NCBI RefSeq assembly: GCF_005048155.1
Contig: NZ_SUMB01000008.1
Coordinates: forward strand, 248,001-312,000
Length of the DNA: 64,000 nucleotides
Origin: Streptomyces piniterrae
Lineage (GTDB): Bacteria; Actinomycetota; Actinomycetes; Streptomycetales; Streptomycetaceae
Reading direction: 5' to 3'
Position 1 is the first letter of the stretch, and every line of letters starts with the position of its first letter. This document shows, piece after piece, positions 8,436 through 16,787 of the stretch. The notes below the pieces were generated by a model. The model saw only the letters and a list, made by a program, of their open reading frames with translations, was not told where the DNA came from and did no database searches. A program made the translations under genes and the position numbers.

Positions 8436-8809
8436 TGTGGAGGCGAGGTGCCACCCTGGGTCACCGATCGGGCCTCGAACCCGGCTCACGGCCGGGGTTG
8501 TCCACAGGGGGCGGGGGTTCGGGGGGTCTTATCCACAGGCTGTGTGCGAGGTCTGTGGAAGTCGGAAGTGATCATTCCGTTCCCGGAATGTTCCGCTATG
8601 GATTCCTTGTTCAAACCACCTTCCGGCACTCTTTCGTGTGGGATTGCCTCGCTCTAAAGGATTGATCGCGTAAATTAAGCTGACGCCGCACAAGGTGGGG
8701 CCCTGTGGAGGGGTGTGCGGTCACTAGAGGGATTTGTCGACTCTGTCCGGCTGTTGTGTCGACTTACCCACAGATCGAGAACCGTGCCTGTGGATAACTT
8801 TGTGGAAAA
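8436..8809. promoter_or_regulatory. DnaA-box cluster outside oriC
   Basis: Strong nonamers are TTGTCCACA (8498-8506, +), TTATCCACA (8529-8537, +), TTATCCACA on the minus strand (8789-8797), TTTTCCACA on the minus strand (8801-8809) and TTACCCACA (8764-8772, +). Weaker TGTGGA-core sites lie near 8436, 8554 and 8704. The preferred Streptomyces DnaA box is TTGTCCACA. There is no dnaA or dnaN gene here, so it is not oriC itself. A DnaA-titrating or replication-control locus is the natural reading. I recall a published non-oriC DnaA-box cluster in S. coelicolor that affects replication, and this may be the equivalent. Confidence 0.75.
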
Positions 8810-8969
8810 CTCGCGGCACGCCAAAACCGCAGGTCGTATGCGTCGCATGGTGTCCCCGCGCCGGACCGGGACGGCCTCCGACGACGGCCTTCGACGACGG
8901 CCCCGACAGCGCCGCCCGGACGCCGTCGGCGACGTCGCCCTCAGCTGCGTCGCCGACGCTAGGTAGCCG

Positions 8970-9896
8970 TCAGCTCCGCCCGTCCTGGCAGCGCGCCAGC
9001 CAGTCCGAAGCCTCCGTGAACGCCGAGTCGGTCATCTGCGGCCGTACGGTCGCCGTCACCTCGTCGGCCCGCGGGTACGAACCGAGGAAGCGCACCCCGC
9101 GGCAGATCCGCTTGAGACCCATCAGCACCTCGCCGACCCGGCGGTCGGTGACATGCCCCTCGCAGTCCACCGAGAAGCAGTAACGGCCGATGCCCTCACC
9201 GGTCGGCCGGGACTCGATCCGCATCATGTTGACGCCGCGGACCGCGTACTCCTGGAGCAGCTCCAGCAGGGCGCCGGGGTGGTCCTCGCGCAGCCACAGC
9301 ACGACCGAGGTCTTGTCCGCGCCGGTGGGCGCCGCCGGCCGGGCCGGACGGCCCACCAGGACGAAGCGGGTGGCCGCGTTCTGCGCGTCATGGATGTCGG
9401 TGACCAGCGGCTCCAGGCCGTACGTCGCCGCCGCGAACTCGCCGGCGAACGCGCCGTCGTAGCGCCCCTCCTGCACCAGCCGCGCGCCGTCCGCGTTGGA
9501 GGCCGCCGACTCCCATACGGCCTCCGGGAGTTGGGCCGCCAGCCACTTGCGCACCTGTGGCTGGGCCACCGGGTGCCCGGTCACCGTCTTCACGTCGTGC
9601 AGGGCCGTACCGGGGCGTACGAGCAGCGCGAAGGCGATCGGCAGCAGCACCTCGCGGTAGATCATCAGTGGCTCGCCGGCGGCCAGTTCGTCGAGGGTGG
9701 TGGTCACCCCGCCCTCGACGGAGTTCTCGATCGGCACCAGCGCGGCGGCGGCCTCCCCGGCCCGCACCGCGTCCAGGGCCGCCGGCACCGACACCATCGG
9801 CGTCAGCTCCCGGGTGGCCGCCTCGGGAAGCGTGCGCAGCGCGGCCTCCGTGAACGTGCCCTCGGGGCCGAGATAGGTGTAGCGGCTGGCCGACAT
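8970..9896 (-). CDS. pheA: Prephenate dehydratase
   Basis: 308 residues, starting at ATG 9896 (MSASRYTYLGPEGTFTEAAL) with an AGGAG site about 8 bases upstream. Residues 1-185 are the periplasmic-binding-like dehydratase domain: YLGPEGTFTEAA, VPIENSVEGGV, and the Thr of NAATRFVLVGR. Residues about 200-280 are an ACT regulatory domain with the Phe-binding ESRPTGEGIGRYCFSVDCEGH. It converts prephenate to phenylpyruvate in phenylalanine biosynthesis and should be feedback-inhibited by phenylalanine through the ACT domain. It lies 137 bp downstream of the peroxidase gene on the same strand and probably has its own expression signal. Confidence 0.96.
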   Translation of the reverse strand: MSASRYTYLGPEGTFTEAALRTLPEAATRELTPMVSVPAALDAVRAGEAAAALVPIENSVEGGVTTTLDELAAGEPLMIYREVLLPIAFALLVRPGTALHDVKTVTGHPVAQPQVRKWLAAQLPEAVWESAASNADGARLVQEGRYDGAFAGEFAAATYGLEPLVTDIHDAQNAATRFVLVGRPARPAAPTGADKTSVVLWLREDHPGALLELLQEYAVRGVNMMRIESRPTGEGIGRYCFSVDCEGHVTDRRVGEVLMGLKRICRGVRFLGSYPRADEVTATVRPQMTDSAFTEASDWLARCQDGRS

Positions 9897-10007
9897 GCAG
9901 GTGACTCCTCGCGTAACTGCGGGGGCGCCCCGCCGATCTTCTCCCTGTCCTGTCACGATACCGAGCCCGCACGGGGCCGGACCGGGGTCCTGCCTAAGCT
10001 CCCCCGC

Positions 10008-10035
10008 CCTCCGGTCCCTCGGCCTCCGGTCCCTC
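10008..10035. repeat. 13-base direct repeat overlapping the peroxidase stop codon
   Basis: cctccggtccctc occurs at 10008-10020 and 10023-10035, a 15-base period. The second copy overlaps the stop codon of the DyP peroxidase gene. It has the same arrangement as the duplicated gene ends elsewhere in the window. Confidence 0.7.
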
Positions 10036-11305
10036 AGCCCTCCAGCAGCGGCCGGCCGACGTAGTCGCCGGGCGCCGCGGCCGGCGGCACCGCGTACAGC
10101 CCGCTCGCCTCGTGGCGCAGGAACGGGGAGAGCGCGTCGCCGCGGTCCAGCTTCCGCTGGACCTGGGTGAAGGCGCGCAGCGGATCGGCCTGCCAGCAGA
10201 CGAAGAGCAGGCCCGCGTCCGGGGCGCCGTCGTCGCGGTAGCCGTCGTGGAAGGAGAACGGGCGGCGCAGCATCGCCGCGCCCTGGTTGGACTCCGGAGC
10301 CGCGACCCGCGCATGGGCGTTCGCGGGGATGACCGGCAGCCCGTCGGCGCCGTTCTGGTCCAGCCGCATCGGGGTGGTCTCCGAACCGCCGGTCAGCGGC
10401 GCCCCGTTGTCCTTGCGGCGCCCGATGACCCGCTCCTGTTCGCCCCGTGAACGCTTCTCCCAGTCGTCCAGCAGCATCCGGATCCGGCGCACGACGGCGT
10501 ACGACCCGCCGCGCATCCACTCCTGGTCGGCGTCCCGCCCCACGAAGATCCGCTCGTCGAAATCCTCGTCGGAGGGCTTGGGGTTGTTGGTGCCGTCGAT
10601 CTGGCCCATGAGGTTGCGGCTGGTCATCGGGTGCGCGGTGGCGCCCGGCGTGCGGTTGAAACCGTTCATCTGCCAGCGCAGCCGCGCGCTGCCGGCCGCG
10701 TCCTTCTGGAGCGCGCGCAGTGCGTGGAAGGCGACCAGCGCGTCATCGGCGCCGATCTGGATCCACAGGTCGCCGTTGCTGCGCTTGGGGTCCAGCGCGT
10801 CGGCGGAGAAGTCGGGCAGCGGGTCGAGCTGTACCGGACGGCGCTTCTGGAGGCCCGTACGGTCGAAGAAGCTGTGGCCGAGGCCGAAGGTGACGGTCAG
10901 CGAGGACGGGCCGGCGTCGAGGGCGACCCCCGTGTCGGCGTCCGGGGCCCGCCCGGCCATCAGCTCCTCGGCCGTCCGCGACCAGCGGCGCAGCAGCGCT
11001 GCGGCGGCCTTGCGGTCCGCGCCCGGGACCAGGTCGAAGGCGACGAGATGCCCGTTGGCCTGCAACGGAGTGGTGATGCCCGCCTGGTGCTTGGCGCGCT
11101 CGGGGCGGAACGGGACCTCGGTCGAGCCGATGGTGGTGAGCGCGGTGGGCGCGGCCTGCTCGCCGCCGGAGACCGCGAGGGCGCCCCCGGCCCCGCCGAC
11201 GACCAGCCCGGCGGCGCCCGCCGCACCGACCGTGCCGAGCAGCCGGCGGCGGGAGAGCTCCAGGGAGACCTGCGGGTCCGGGGCTTGCTTGGATTGCTTG
11301 CTCAT
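10034..11305 (-). CDS. efeB: Tat-exported Dyp-type haem peroxidase, EfeB-like
   Basis: 423 residues. The N-terminus carries a twin-arginine signal (LSRRRLLGTVGAAGAAGLVV) ending in a hydrophobic stretch. The DyP fold shows the GQIDGTNNP motif (GxxDG, catalytic Asp), the distal-side Arg region and a proximal His within NAHARVAAPE. Such proteins are periplasmic-side haem peroxidases, called deferrochelatases when encoded with EfeUO; no efeU or efeO is seen here. Its ATG overlaps the stop of the CopC-CopD gene (TGATG), so it belongs to the copper operon. A role in oxidising Cu(I) or protecting against copper-driven peroxides is inference. Synthesis directly follows the copper-importer gene. Confidence 0.9.
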   Translation of the reverse strand: MSKQSKQAPDPQVSLELSRRRLLGTVGAAGAAGLVVGGAGGALAVSGGEQAAPTALTTIGSTEVPFRPERAKHQAGITTPLQANGHLVAFDLVPGADRKAAAALLRRWSRTAEELMAGRAPDADTGVALDAGPSSLTVTFGLGHSFFDRTGLQKRRPVQLDPLPDFSADALDPKRSNGDLWIQIGADDALVAFHALRALQKDAAGSARLRWQMNGFNRTPGATAHPMTSRNLMGQIDGTNNPKPSDEDFDERIFVGRDADQEWMRGGSYAVVRRIRMLLDDWEKRSRGEQERVIGRRKDNGAPLTGGSETTPMRLDQNGADGLPVIPANAHARVAAPESNQGAAMLRRPFSFHDGYRDDGAPDAGLLFVCWQADPLRAFTQVQRKLDRGDALSPFLRHEASGLYAVPPAAAPGDYVGRPLLEG

Positions 11306-13518
11306 CAGCCGATCTTCACGTTCTCGGTCTCGGTGATCTGGTCGATGTCGGAGGTCCGTACGAGCAGCGAGAGCTGCCACTTCCCGGGGACCGGCAGCTG
11401 TACGCCGTGGGCGCTCCAGCGGCCCACCCCGCTGTGCCGGGGGACGACCGGCAGCGGTCCGAGCTTCTGGGACTTGAGGGTGAAGGAGATCTTCACCTCC
11501 GGGACGTCCATGGCCTTGCCCGACGGGTCGGAGATCCGCAGACGCAGTTCGTTGGCGCTGCCGCTGCGTCCGGGGTCGAGGTCGAGCCGGGCGGTGCCCT
11601 TGCCGCGCGGGCCGCCGGTGTCGAAGGGGATGGTCAGGACCTGCGGCCGGCCGGCGGTGGCGGCCCCGCCACCGTTCTGCCCGGCCGCGGCCTTGACCGC
11701 CGCTTCCGTACGGGCCGGCTCGGTGGCGGTCAGCACGGTGGTCACCGCCAGCAGCACGACGGCGACCGACGCCTCGGCGAGCACGGACCGGCGCAGCCCC
11801 AGCCGCTCCGGGTCGGCGTCGCGGAGCCGCTTGGCGCGGGCGGTGCTCAACGCGGCCTGCTGACGGGCCAGTTGAGCGGCGCGGGCGGGGTCGGGGGCGG
11901 GGGCGGGCGCCTGGGGGTGGGGGGCGTCGGCACCTGCGCCTGCGCTTGCGTCGGCATCCGCGGCTGCATCCGCTTCGGCGCCGGTTTGCGCCTTGGCGAC
12001 GGTCACCGATTCGAGCTCGGCCTCCCGGGGCTCCGGCTCGGCCCCCTCGGCCTCCCGCCCGGCTCCCTCGGCTCCCTCGGCCTCCTGCCCGGCTTCCGCT
12101 CCGGCCTCCCGCCCGGTCTCCGCGGCACCCGTCGTACGGATCTCCGCGAGCCGCGCGGTCCACCGCCGCGACGTCCAGCCGATGCCGACCAGCACCACGA
12201 CCAGGCCCGTCTTGAGCAGCAGCAGCTGCCCGTACGAGGTGTCGGTCAGCGCGCGCCAGCTGCCGACCTGCCGCCAGGACTGGTAGATCCCGGTGGCCAC
12301 CAGCACCAGCACCGAGCAGAACGCGATCCGCGAGAAGCGGTGTACGGCGCTCCGCTCGACCGGCGGTCCCCAGTACAGGGACACCAGCAGGGCGGTCAGC
12401 CCGCCGAGCCAGAAGGCGACGGCGAGCAGATGCAGGACGTCGACCGGCATGGCGACGGCGGGTTGCAGCCCGGTCGAGGCGTGTTCGGCCATCGCCCAGG
12501 TCGCGGCGAGACCGGCGGCGACGATCACGCCACCGAAGGAGAGCCCGAAGGTGAGATCCCGGCGCCGCTTGGCGTCCTCGTCCGCCGTTTTCTCGACCGC
12601 CGCTTCCTCGTCCCCCGTGTCCTCGTCCGGCGCGTCCGCGTCCGCGTCCGCCGCCTCCGCCTCCGCCTCCGCCTCCGGCTCCGCCTCCCGATCCCGCTCC
12701 CGCCGCGTCTCGTGCGCCTGCGCGTACGCCCCGAAGAGCACCGCCACGAACACCGCCGCGGCGCCGAGCAGCAGCAGCCGGGAGACCAGCGCCGCCCCGG
12801 GCTTGGTGTTGAGGACCGCCTTGAGACCGCCGAGGTCGAGGACGTCGGCGAGCTCGCCGGACCCGGTATACGGGGCGCGCAGCAGCAGCATCACGATGGT
12901 CGCGGCCGTCAGCACGGCCCAGCCCTGAACGACCAGGCGCTGCACGGACCGTACGCGGGACGCGGCCGGGCGGCAGGCGACCACGAAGGCGGCGCCACCC
13001 ACCAGCAGCACGAACCCGGCGTAGGCCAGATAGCGCGCGATGCCGTAGAGCGCGCCCACCAGCCCGCCGCCGGCCTCCTGCTCGGGCACGGTGGCGGCGG
13101 TCTTGGAGGGCGCGCCGACGGAGAAGGTGAAGGCGCCGGAAACCGGGTGGCTGTCGGCGGAGACCGCCTGCCAGGCGACGGTGTACGTACCGTCGGCGAG
13201 CCCCGGCGGCAGCCCCGCGCCGTATTTGACGGTGCTGCCGCTGCACAGATTGCGCAGCTTGCCGCGGTCCACCCGCTTGCCCTTCGGGTCCAGGACCCGG
13301 ATGGAGTCGTCGCCCATCGCGACGCCCTCGGAGAAGGTGAGCGTCACCTGCTCGGGTGCGCGGTCCGCCACCGAACCCTGCGTCGGCGTGCTGCCGGTCA
13401 GCGCGGCATGCGCGGACGCCGGGGCGGCGCCGCCGAGCAGCGCGCCGGCCAGCGCCGCCATGACGACCAGCAGCCGCAGTACGGCGGACCGTCGCGGCCG
13501 TAGCCCGGTGGTGACCAT
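11305..13518 (-). CDS. Copper resistance protein, fused CopC-CopD (YcnJ-like)
   Basis: 737 residues, starting at ATG 13518 with GGGGAG 8 bases upstream; an ATG 18 bases further upstream is less likely. After a Sec signal (ending ASAHAALTGSTP), residues about 30-130 form a CopC cupredoxin-like domain beginning at the exposed His copper ligand. A CopD module of about eight membrane helices follows. It is interrupted by two long low-complexity cytoplasmic loops, one acidic (EAEPEAEAEAEA..., DADADAPDEDTGDEE) and one Glu/Ala/Gly-rich (about residues 440-560). The C-terminal 110 residues are an extracytoplasmic beta-rich domain. YcnJ proteins import or sequester copper. The acidic loops are unusual and could bind metal. 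Confidence 0.9.
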   Translation of the reverse strand: MVTTGLRPRRSAVLRLLVVMAALAGALLGGAAPASAHAALTGSTPTQGSVADRAPEQVTLTFSEGVAMGDDSIRVLDPKGKRVDRGKLRNLCSGSTVKYGAGLPPGLADGTYTVAWQAVSADSHPVSGAFTFSVGAPSKTAATVPEQEAGGGLVGALYGIARYLAYAGFVLLVGGAAFVVACRPAASRVRSVQRLVVQGWAVLTAATIVMLLLRAPYTGSGELADVLDLGGLKAVLNTKPGAALVSRLLLLGAAAVFVAVLFGAYAQAHETRRERDREAEPEAEAEAEAADADADAPDEDTGDEEAAVEKTADEDAKRRRDLTFGLSFGGVIVAAGLAATWAMAEHASTGLQPAVAMPVDVLHLLAVAFWLGGLTALLVSLYWGPPVERSAVHRFSRIAFCSVLVLVATGIYQSWRQVGSWRALTDTSYGQLLLLKTGLVVVLVGIGWTSRRWTARLAEIRTTGAAETGREAGAEAGQEAEGAEGAGREAEGAEPEPREAELESVTVAKAQTGAEADAAADADASAGAGADAPHPQAPAPAPDPARAAQLARQQAALSTARAKRLRDADPERLGLRRSVLAEASVAVVLLAVTTVLTATEPARTEAAVKAAAGQNGGGAATAGRPQVLTIPFDTGGPRGKGTARLDLDPGRSGSANELRLRISDPSGKAMDVPEVKISFTLKSQKLGPLPVVPRHSGVGRWSAHGVQLPVPGKWQLSLLVRTSDIDQITETENVKIG

Positions 13519-13572
13519 AGTGATCGCTCCCCTCAACTGCCGTTGCTGTGACGTTCCTGTGCCGCCCGACCG

Positions 13573-14019
13573 TTACTTCTTCGGCGCGTAGTCGGCGGCC
13601 CTGACCGGGATGGCCACGTTGATCGGCTGGGCGTGGGCGAAGTGCAGCTGGACGCTGATCCCGTCGCCCTTGAGCGGCTTGTACTTGAGGCCCATGAGCA
13701 TCAGGTGGTTGCCGCCGCGGTCGAGCCTGAGCTCGCCGCCCGCCGGAATCGCCAGGGAGTCGACCTGCTCCATCTTGTTGCCGACCGTCTTGTGGATCGT
13801 GACGTCCTTGGCCTGGTTGGTGGTGACCGCGGTGAGCTTGTCGGCGGCGCCGCTGTTCTTGATCGTGAAGAACGCGCCGGCCATGTCCTTGGTGACCGGC
13901 TGCGGCATGTACGCGCCGTCGACCTTGAGCTGCGGGGCGGTTTCCTCGTCGGCGCAGCCCGCGAGGCCGAGGCCGGCGGTCAGGGCGAGGGCGGCGGCGA
14001 GGGTGGTACGGCGGTTCAC
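13573..14019 (-). CDS. PCuAC-type copper chaperone lipoprotein
   Basis: 148 residues, GTG start overlapping the stop of the SCO1 gene (GTGA). The N-terminus is a lipoprotein signal with lipobox LGLAGC. The mature part is a PCuAC beta-barrel: GAYMPQPVTKDMAGAFFTIKN, VTIHKTVGNKMEQVDS and HLMLMGLKYKPL. These supply the His/Met copper ligand set (H-x-M pattern). It delivers Cu(I) to SCO1 or to the CuA site of cytochrome c oxidase outside the membrane. It sits between sco1 and copC-copD, consistent with a copper relay to respiratory oxidase assembly. Confidence 0.93.
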   Translation of the reverse strand: MNRRTTLAAALALTAGLGLAGCADEETAPQLKVDGAYMPQPVTKDMAGAFFTIKNSGAADKLTAVTTNQAKDVTIHKTVGNKMEQVDSLAIPAGGELRLDRGGNHLMLMGLKYKPLKGDGISVQLHFAHAQPINVAIPVRAADYAPKK

Positions 14020-14702
14020 GGGTTCTGCCCCTTGATGATCTTCGGAATTGCTTTGGTGTAGTCGTCGGAGGTGGCCTCCTGCATGCCCAGCCAGTGGATC
14101 CGGTCGTCCTTCGGGGACGCCATCAGAACCTGGGCACCATGTGTCGAGACGACGTCGCCGTTCTTCTTCTTGACGGGCTTCTCGATGCCGATGTTCACGC
14201 TGCGCGCGCCGGCCTGGATCGTGTCGAAGTCGCCGGTCAGGCCGGTGAAGTCGGCGTTGATCCCGCCGAGCCACTTCTTGAGCGCCGCCGAGGTGTCGCG
14301 CTCGGGGTCGGAGGTGACGAACACGACCCGGAGGTCGTCCTGTTCGGCCTTCGGCAGCTGCTTGACCGCCACCGCGATGTTGGCCATCGACAGCGGGCAG
14401 ACGTCCGGGCAGTTGGTGTAGCCGAAGTAGATCAGGGTCGGATGGCCCTTGGTCTTCTCCAGCAGGTCGTACTTCTTGCCGTTGGTGTCCGTCAGGACGA
14501 GGTCCGGCTTCTCCATGGGGTTGTCGAGCTTGACGATCGGCTTGGCGGCCGTGCCGCCGGAGACGTCCGCGACGGGCTTGCCGCCGTCGTCGGCGCCGCA
14601 GGCGGTGAGGGTGAGGGCCGCGGCCGCCGCGACGGCGGAGACGAGCACGGTCCTTCGGCGCGGTGCGCCGGGCAGGGCACGGCGCCTTGTAGAGCTACGC
14701 AT
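14016..14702 (-). CDS. sco1: SCO1/SenC family copper-insertion lipoprotein
   Basis: 228 residues. The Arg-rich N-terminus ends in lipobox LTAC near residue 35. The thioredoxin-like fold has YFGYTNCPDVCPLSM (CxxxC copper/disulfide site) and VVSTHGAQVLM, which supplies the conserved His ligand. SCO1 proteins metallate the CuA centre of cytochrome oxidase. The following PCuAC chaperone gene overlaps by 4 bases, and YcnI lies about 90 bp upstream. The start is ATG at 14702; an inner start is possible but the signal needs the upstream Arg residues. Confidence 0.93.
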   Translation of the reverse strand: MRSSTRRRALPGAPRRRTVLVSAVAAAAALTLTACGADDGGKPVADVSGGTAAKPIVKLDNPMEKPDLVLTDTNGKKYDLLEKTKGHPTLIYFGYTNCPDVCPLSMANIAVAVKQLPKAEQDDLRVVFVTSDPERDTSAALKKWLGGINADFTGLTGDFDTIQAGARSVNIGIEKPVKKKNGDVVSTHGAQVLMASPKDDRIHWLGMQEATSDDYTKAIPKIIKGQNP

Positions 14703-14791
14703 TACAGAAATATCCCGTTGGTCCAGAGATCCCGGTGGCCCGGGAAACGAAGTGCCGGGCCGGCGCGGTCGGGCGCCGGCCCGGTCGGTGA

Positions 14792-15625
14792 TCAGGCGCC
14801 GCGGCGACGGCCGGCCAGCACGCCGAAGGCGACACCGACGATGCCGACGACGATGCCGACGACGGCCAGGATCCGCGCGGTGCTGTCGCTGCTCGACGCC
14901 GAGCCGGCCGCGTTGGAGATCGCGTCGTGCGTGGCCTTCGCGTCGCTCTTGGCGTCGTGGTCGCCGGTCCCGCCGTGATGCCCGTCACCGCTCGCCTCGG
15001 CGAGTTCGAGCACCGGCGCGGGGTTCTCCGGCTCCGCGGCGCCCTCCTTCGTCGGCTCGATCCAGCGCACGACCTCCTTGTTGGAGTACGTCTGGAGGGC
15101 CTTGAAGACGACCTGGTCGGCGTCCTCGGGGAGCTGTCCGAGGACGACCGGGAACTGCTGGAACTGGCCGGGCTCGACGCCCTTGTCGTCGGCGGTCCAA
15201 GTGATCTTCGAGGGCGCCTCGTTGATCTTCTCGCCGTGCATCTCCAGGGGCTTGTCGAGCTTGGTCTTGGTGACCTCGACCTTCCAGCCGGGCACCGGCT
15301 GTGGCATCGCGAACGCCAGCGGGTGGTCGGTCGGCAGGGTGACCTCCAGCTTCACCGTCGAGGCGTCGTCGCGCTCGTTGGGCACCTTGAAGTTGACGGT
15401 CGCAATGCCGCCCTTCTCGGCCTGACCGTCGGGCTGGACGCTGACATGCGCGAAGGCCGGGACGGCGAGCAGCAGCACGCTGCCGGCGGCGATTCCGCCG
15501 ATGACGGGCAGCCGGCGGCCGAGCCGCCGCACGGTGCCCCGCGCCACTCCCGACTCCGTCGCGTTCCGCGTGTTCGCCGCGTGGGTCGTCGGGTCGCTCG
15601 TCGCATTGGTCGTCATGTCCGACAT
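14792..15625 (-). CDS. ycnI: YcnI family copper-binding membrane-anchored protein (DUF1775)
   Basis: 277 residues. A signal segment around residues 40-60 ends AVPAFA before HVSVQPDGQAEKGG; the new N-terminal His is the copper ligand of the YcnI fold. The beta-domain includes MPQPVPGWKVEV, KITWTADDKGVEPGQFQQFPV and a conserved Trp region. A linker contains a His-rich patch (GDGHHGGTGDHDAKSD). A C-terminal helix (ILAVVGIVVGIVGVAFGVLAG) and RRR anchor complete the typical architecture. It is thought to bind Cu(II) outside the membrane. Starts at 15625 or at the next in-frame ATG are both possible. Confidence 0.9.
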   Translation of the reverse strand: MSDMTTNATSDPTTHAANTRNATESGVARGTVRRLGRRLPVIGGIAAGSVLLLAVPAFAHVSVQPDGQAEKGGIATVNFKVPNERDDASTVKLEVTLPTDHPLAFAMPQPVPGWKVEVTKTKLDKPLEMHGEKINEAPSKITWTADDKGVEPGQFQQFPVVLGQLPEDADQVVFKALQTYSNKEVVRWIEPTKEGAAEPENPAPVLELAEASGDGHHGGTGDHDAKSDAKATHDAISNAAGSASSSDSTARILAVVGIVVGIVGVAFGVLAGRRRGA

Positions 15626-15726
15626 GGGGTGAATGCTCCACAGGTAAGAGGTAAGGGTGATCCGGCGCGCATGCGGCGACGGCGCGAGAGCCCGTACCCG
15701 GTCCGTGGGGCGTGCTTCGCGTGACG

Positions 15727-16542
15727 TCAGGCCGCGAGGGCCAGGGCGGGCGGCCCTCGCCTGACGACACTGTGGTGGAGCGCGAGGCCCTTCGGGCCGG
15801 GTTTGTCATCCCCGTACGAAACGGGGGCGCGCGGAGCGTCGTCGGACGCCGGGCCGAGCCCCGTGAGCAGGGCACGTACCAGCGTGAGTGCCCCGCGCAG
15901 CGCACCGACGAGCGTCTCGGCCGCGACCTCGCGCGCCGCCGGAGCCGAAAGCCGTACCAGGCGCCACAGCGCTGCCTCGCCGCGCCGCAGCAGCCACCCG
16001 AGGGCGAGCGCCGCGAGCAGATGCCCCAGGCACATCGGCAGCGACGGCAGCAGACAGTGCGCCATCGACGGGTCGGGGGCCGTACCGCCGGTCATCTGGT
16101 GGGCGGCCCCGAAGCCGCCGGAACCGAGGATCCGGCGGGCCTCGTCGCCGTCGAGCCGACCGGCGCCGAGCCCGCAGGACACATGGCGGGCCAGGGCGAT
16201 GGCCGCCTGGTCGGAGAGTCCCTTGACGCCGCCCCCGCCGCCCATCGGCGCGGTGGCCAGCGGCCGCTGCTGCCCCAGGGCGAACAACGAGTGCAGTACG
16301 AGCTGGCCGACGACCAGCCCGGCCGCGATCCCCGGCAGCGAGCGTTCCCGCCCGGCCAGCGGTGCGGCGACCGCGAACACCGCGGCGCAGGCGACGCCCA
16401 GCGTCCACAGCGGAATCGCGGTGGAGGAGGCCGCCAGATGCCCGGCCGCGGACAGCGCGACACAGACCGCGGTGAACACCGCGGCCCTCAGCAACCGGAG
16501 ATCGGCGGCTGCGCGCGCGGTCGGGGCGGGCGGGGCAGTCAT
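15727..16542 (-). CDS. Integral membrane protein of the copper operon, function unknown
   Basis: 271 residues. It has about five hydrophobic helices: four in residues 18-85 (AVFTAVCVALSAAG, PLWTLGVACAAVFAVA, GIAAGLVVGQLVLHSLFALG) and one near 170-195 (LPMCLGHLLAALALGWLL). In between is a His/Met/Cys-containing loop (HVSCGLGAGRL, HQMTGG, SMAHCLLP). Those residues could bind copper, in keeping with its place just upstream of ycnI on the same strand. I do not recognise a named family. It is probably the first gene of the operon. Confidence 0.72.
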   Translation of the reverse strand: MTAPPAPTARAAADLRLLRAAVFTAVCVALSAAGHLAASSTAIPLWTLGVACAAVFAVAAPLAGRERSLPGIAAGLVVGQLVLHSLFALGQQRPLATAPMGGGGGVKGLSDQAAIALARHVSCGLGAGRLDGDEARRILGSGGFGAAHQMTGGTAPDPSMAHCLLPSLPMCLGHLLAALALGWLLRRGEAALWRLVRLSAPAAREVAAETLVGALRGALTLVRALLTGLGPASDDAPRAPVSYGDDKPGPKGLALHHSVVRRGPPALALAA

Positions 16543-16787
16543 GGCGGCGCCATCATGCCACTGCCCCGAAATACCGCATACGGCAGGGCGCCGCTCAGCG
16601 CAGCGCCCCGGGGCCGTACGGAAGCCGGGCGGGGCGCACGGGGGCGCGTGGGAGGGCGCTGCCTACACCGACGCGCTCTGTCCCCGCATCCGCCGAATGA
16701 GCGGTGTCACATCCCGGACATGCTTACGGACCTTGGCGCGCGGCAATAGGTATCGGTATGTCGAGCCGTGGCCAGGAGGCTGGAGCG

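Larger units (their letters stand above)
8116..8969. other. Long noncoding region between pheA and serS
   Basis: About 850 bases with no convincing gene. The serS-proximal end is AT-richer. From about 8310 to 8415 there is a low-complexity stretch of degenerate tccggtttcc-like repeats. From 8436 to 8809 there is a cluster of DnaA-box-like nonamers (separate entry). The remainder, to the end of pheA, shows nothing recognisable. Confidence 0.6.

Noticed and set aside
8436..8809. Chromosomal origin (oriC)
   Set aside because: The DnaA boxes number far fewer than in a Streptomyces oriC, no dnaA or dnaN gene flanks them, and there is no AT-rich unwinding element. A regulatory cluster fits better.
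11407..13503. Long plus-strand open frame opposite copC-copD
   Set aside because: It is a GC-rich shadow of the real minus-strand gene, with low-complexity Gly/Arg content and no start signal.
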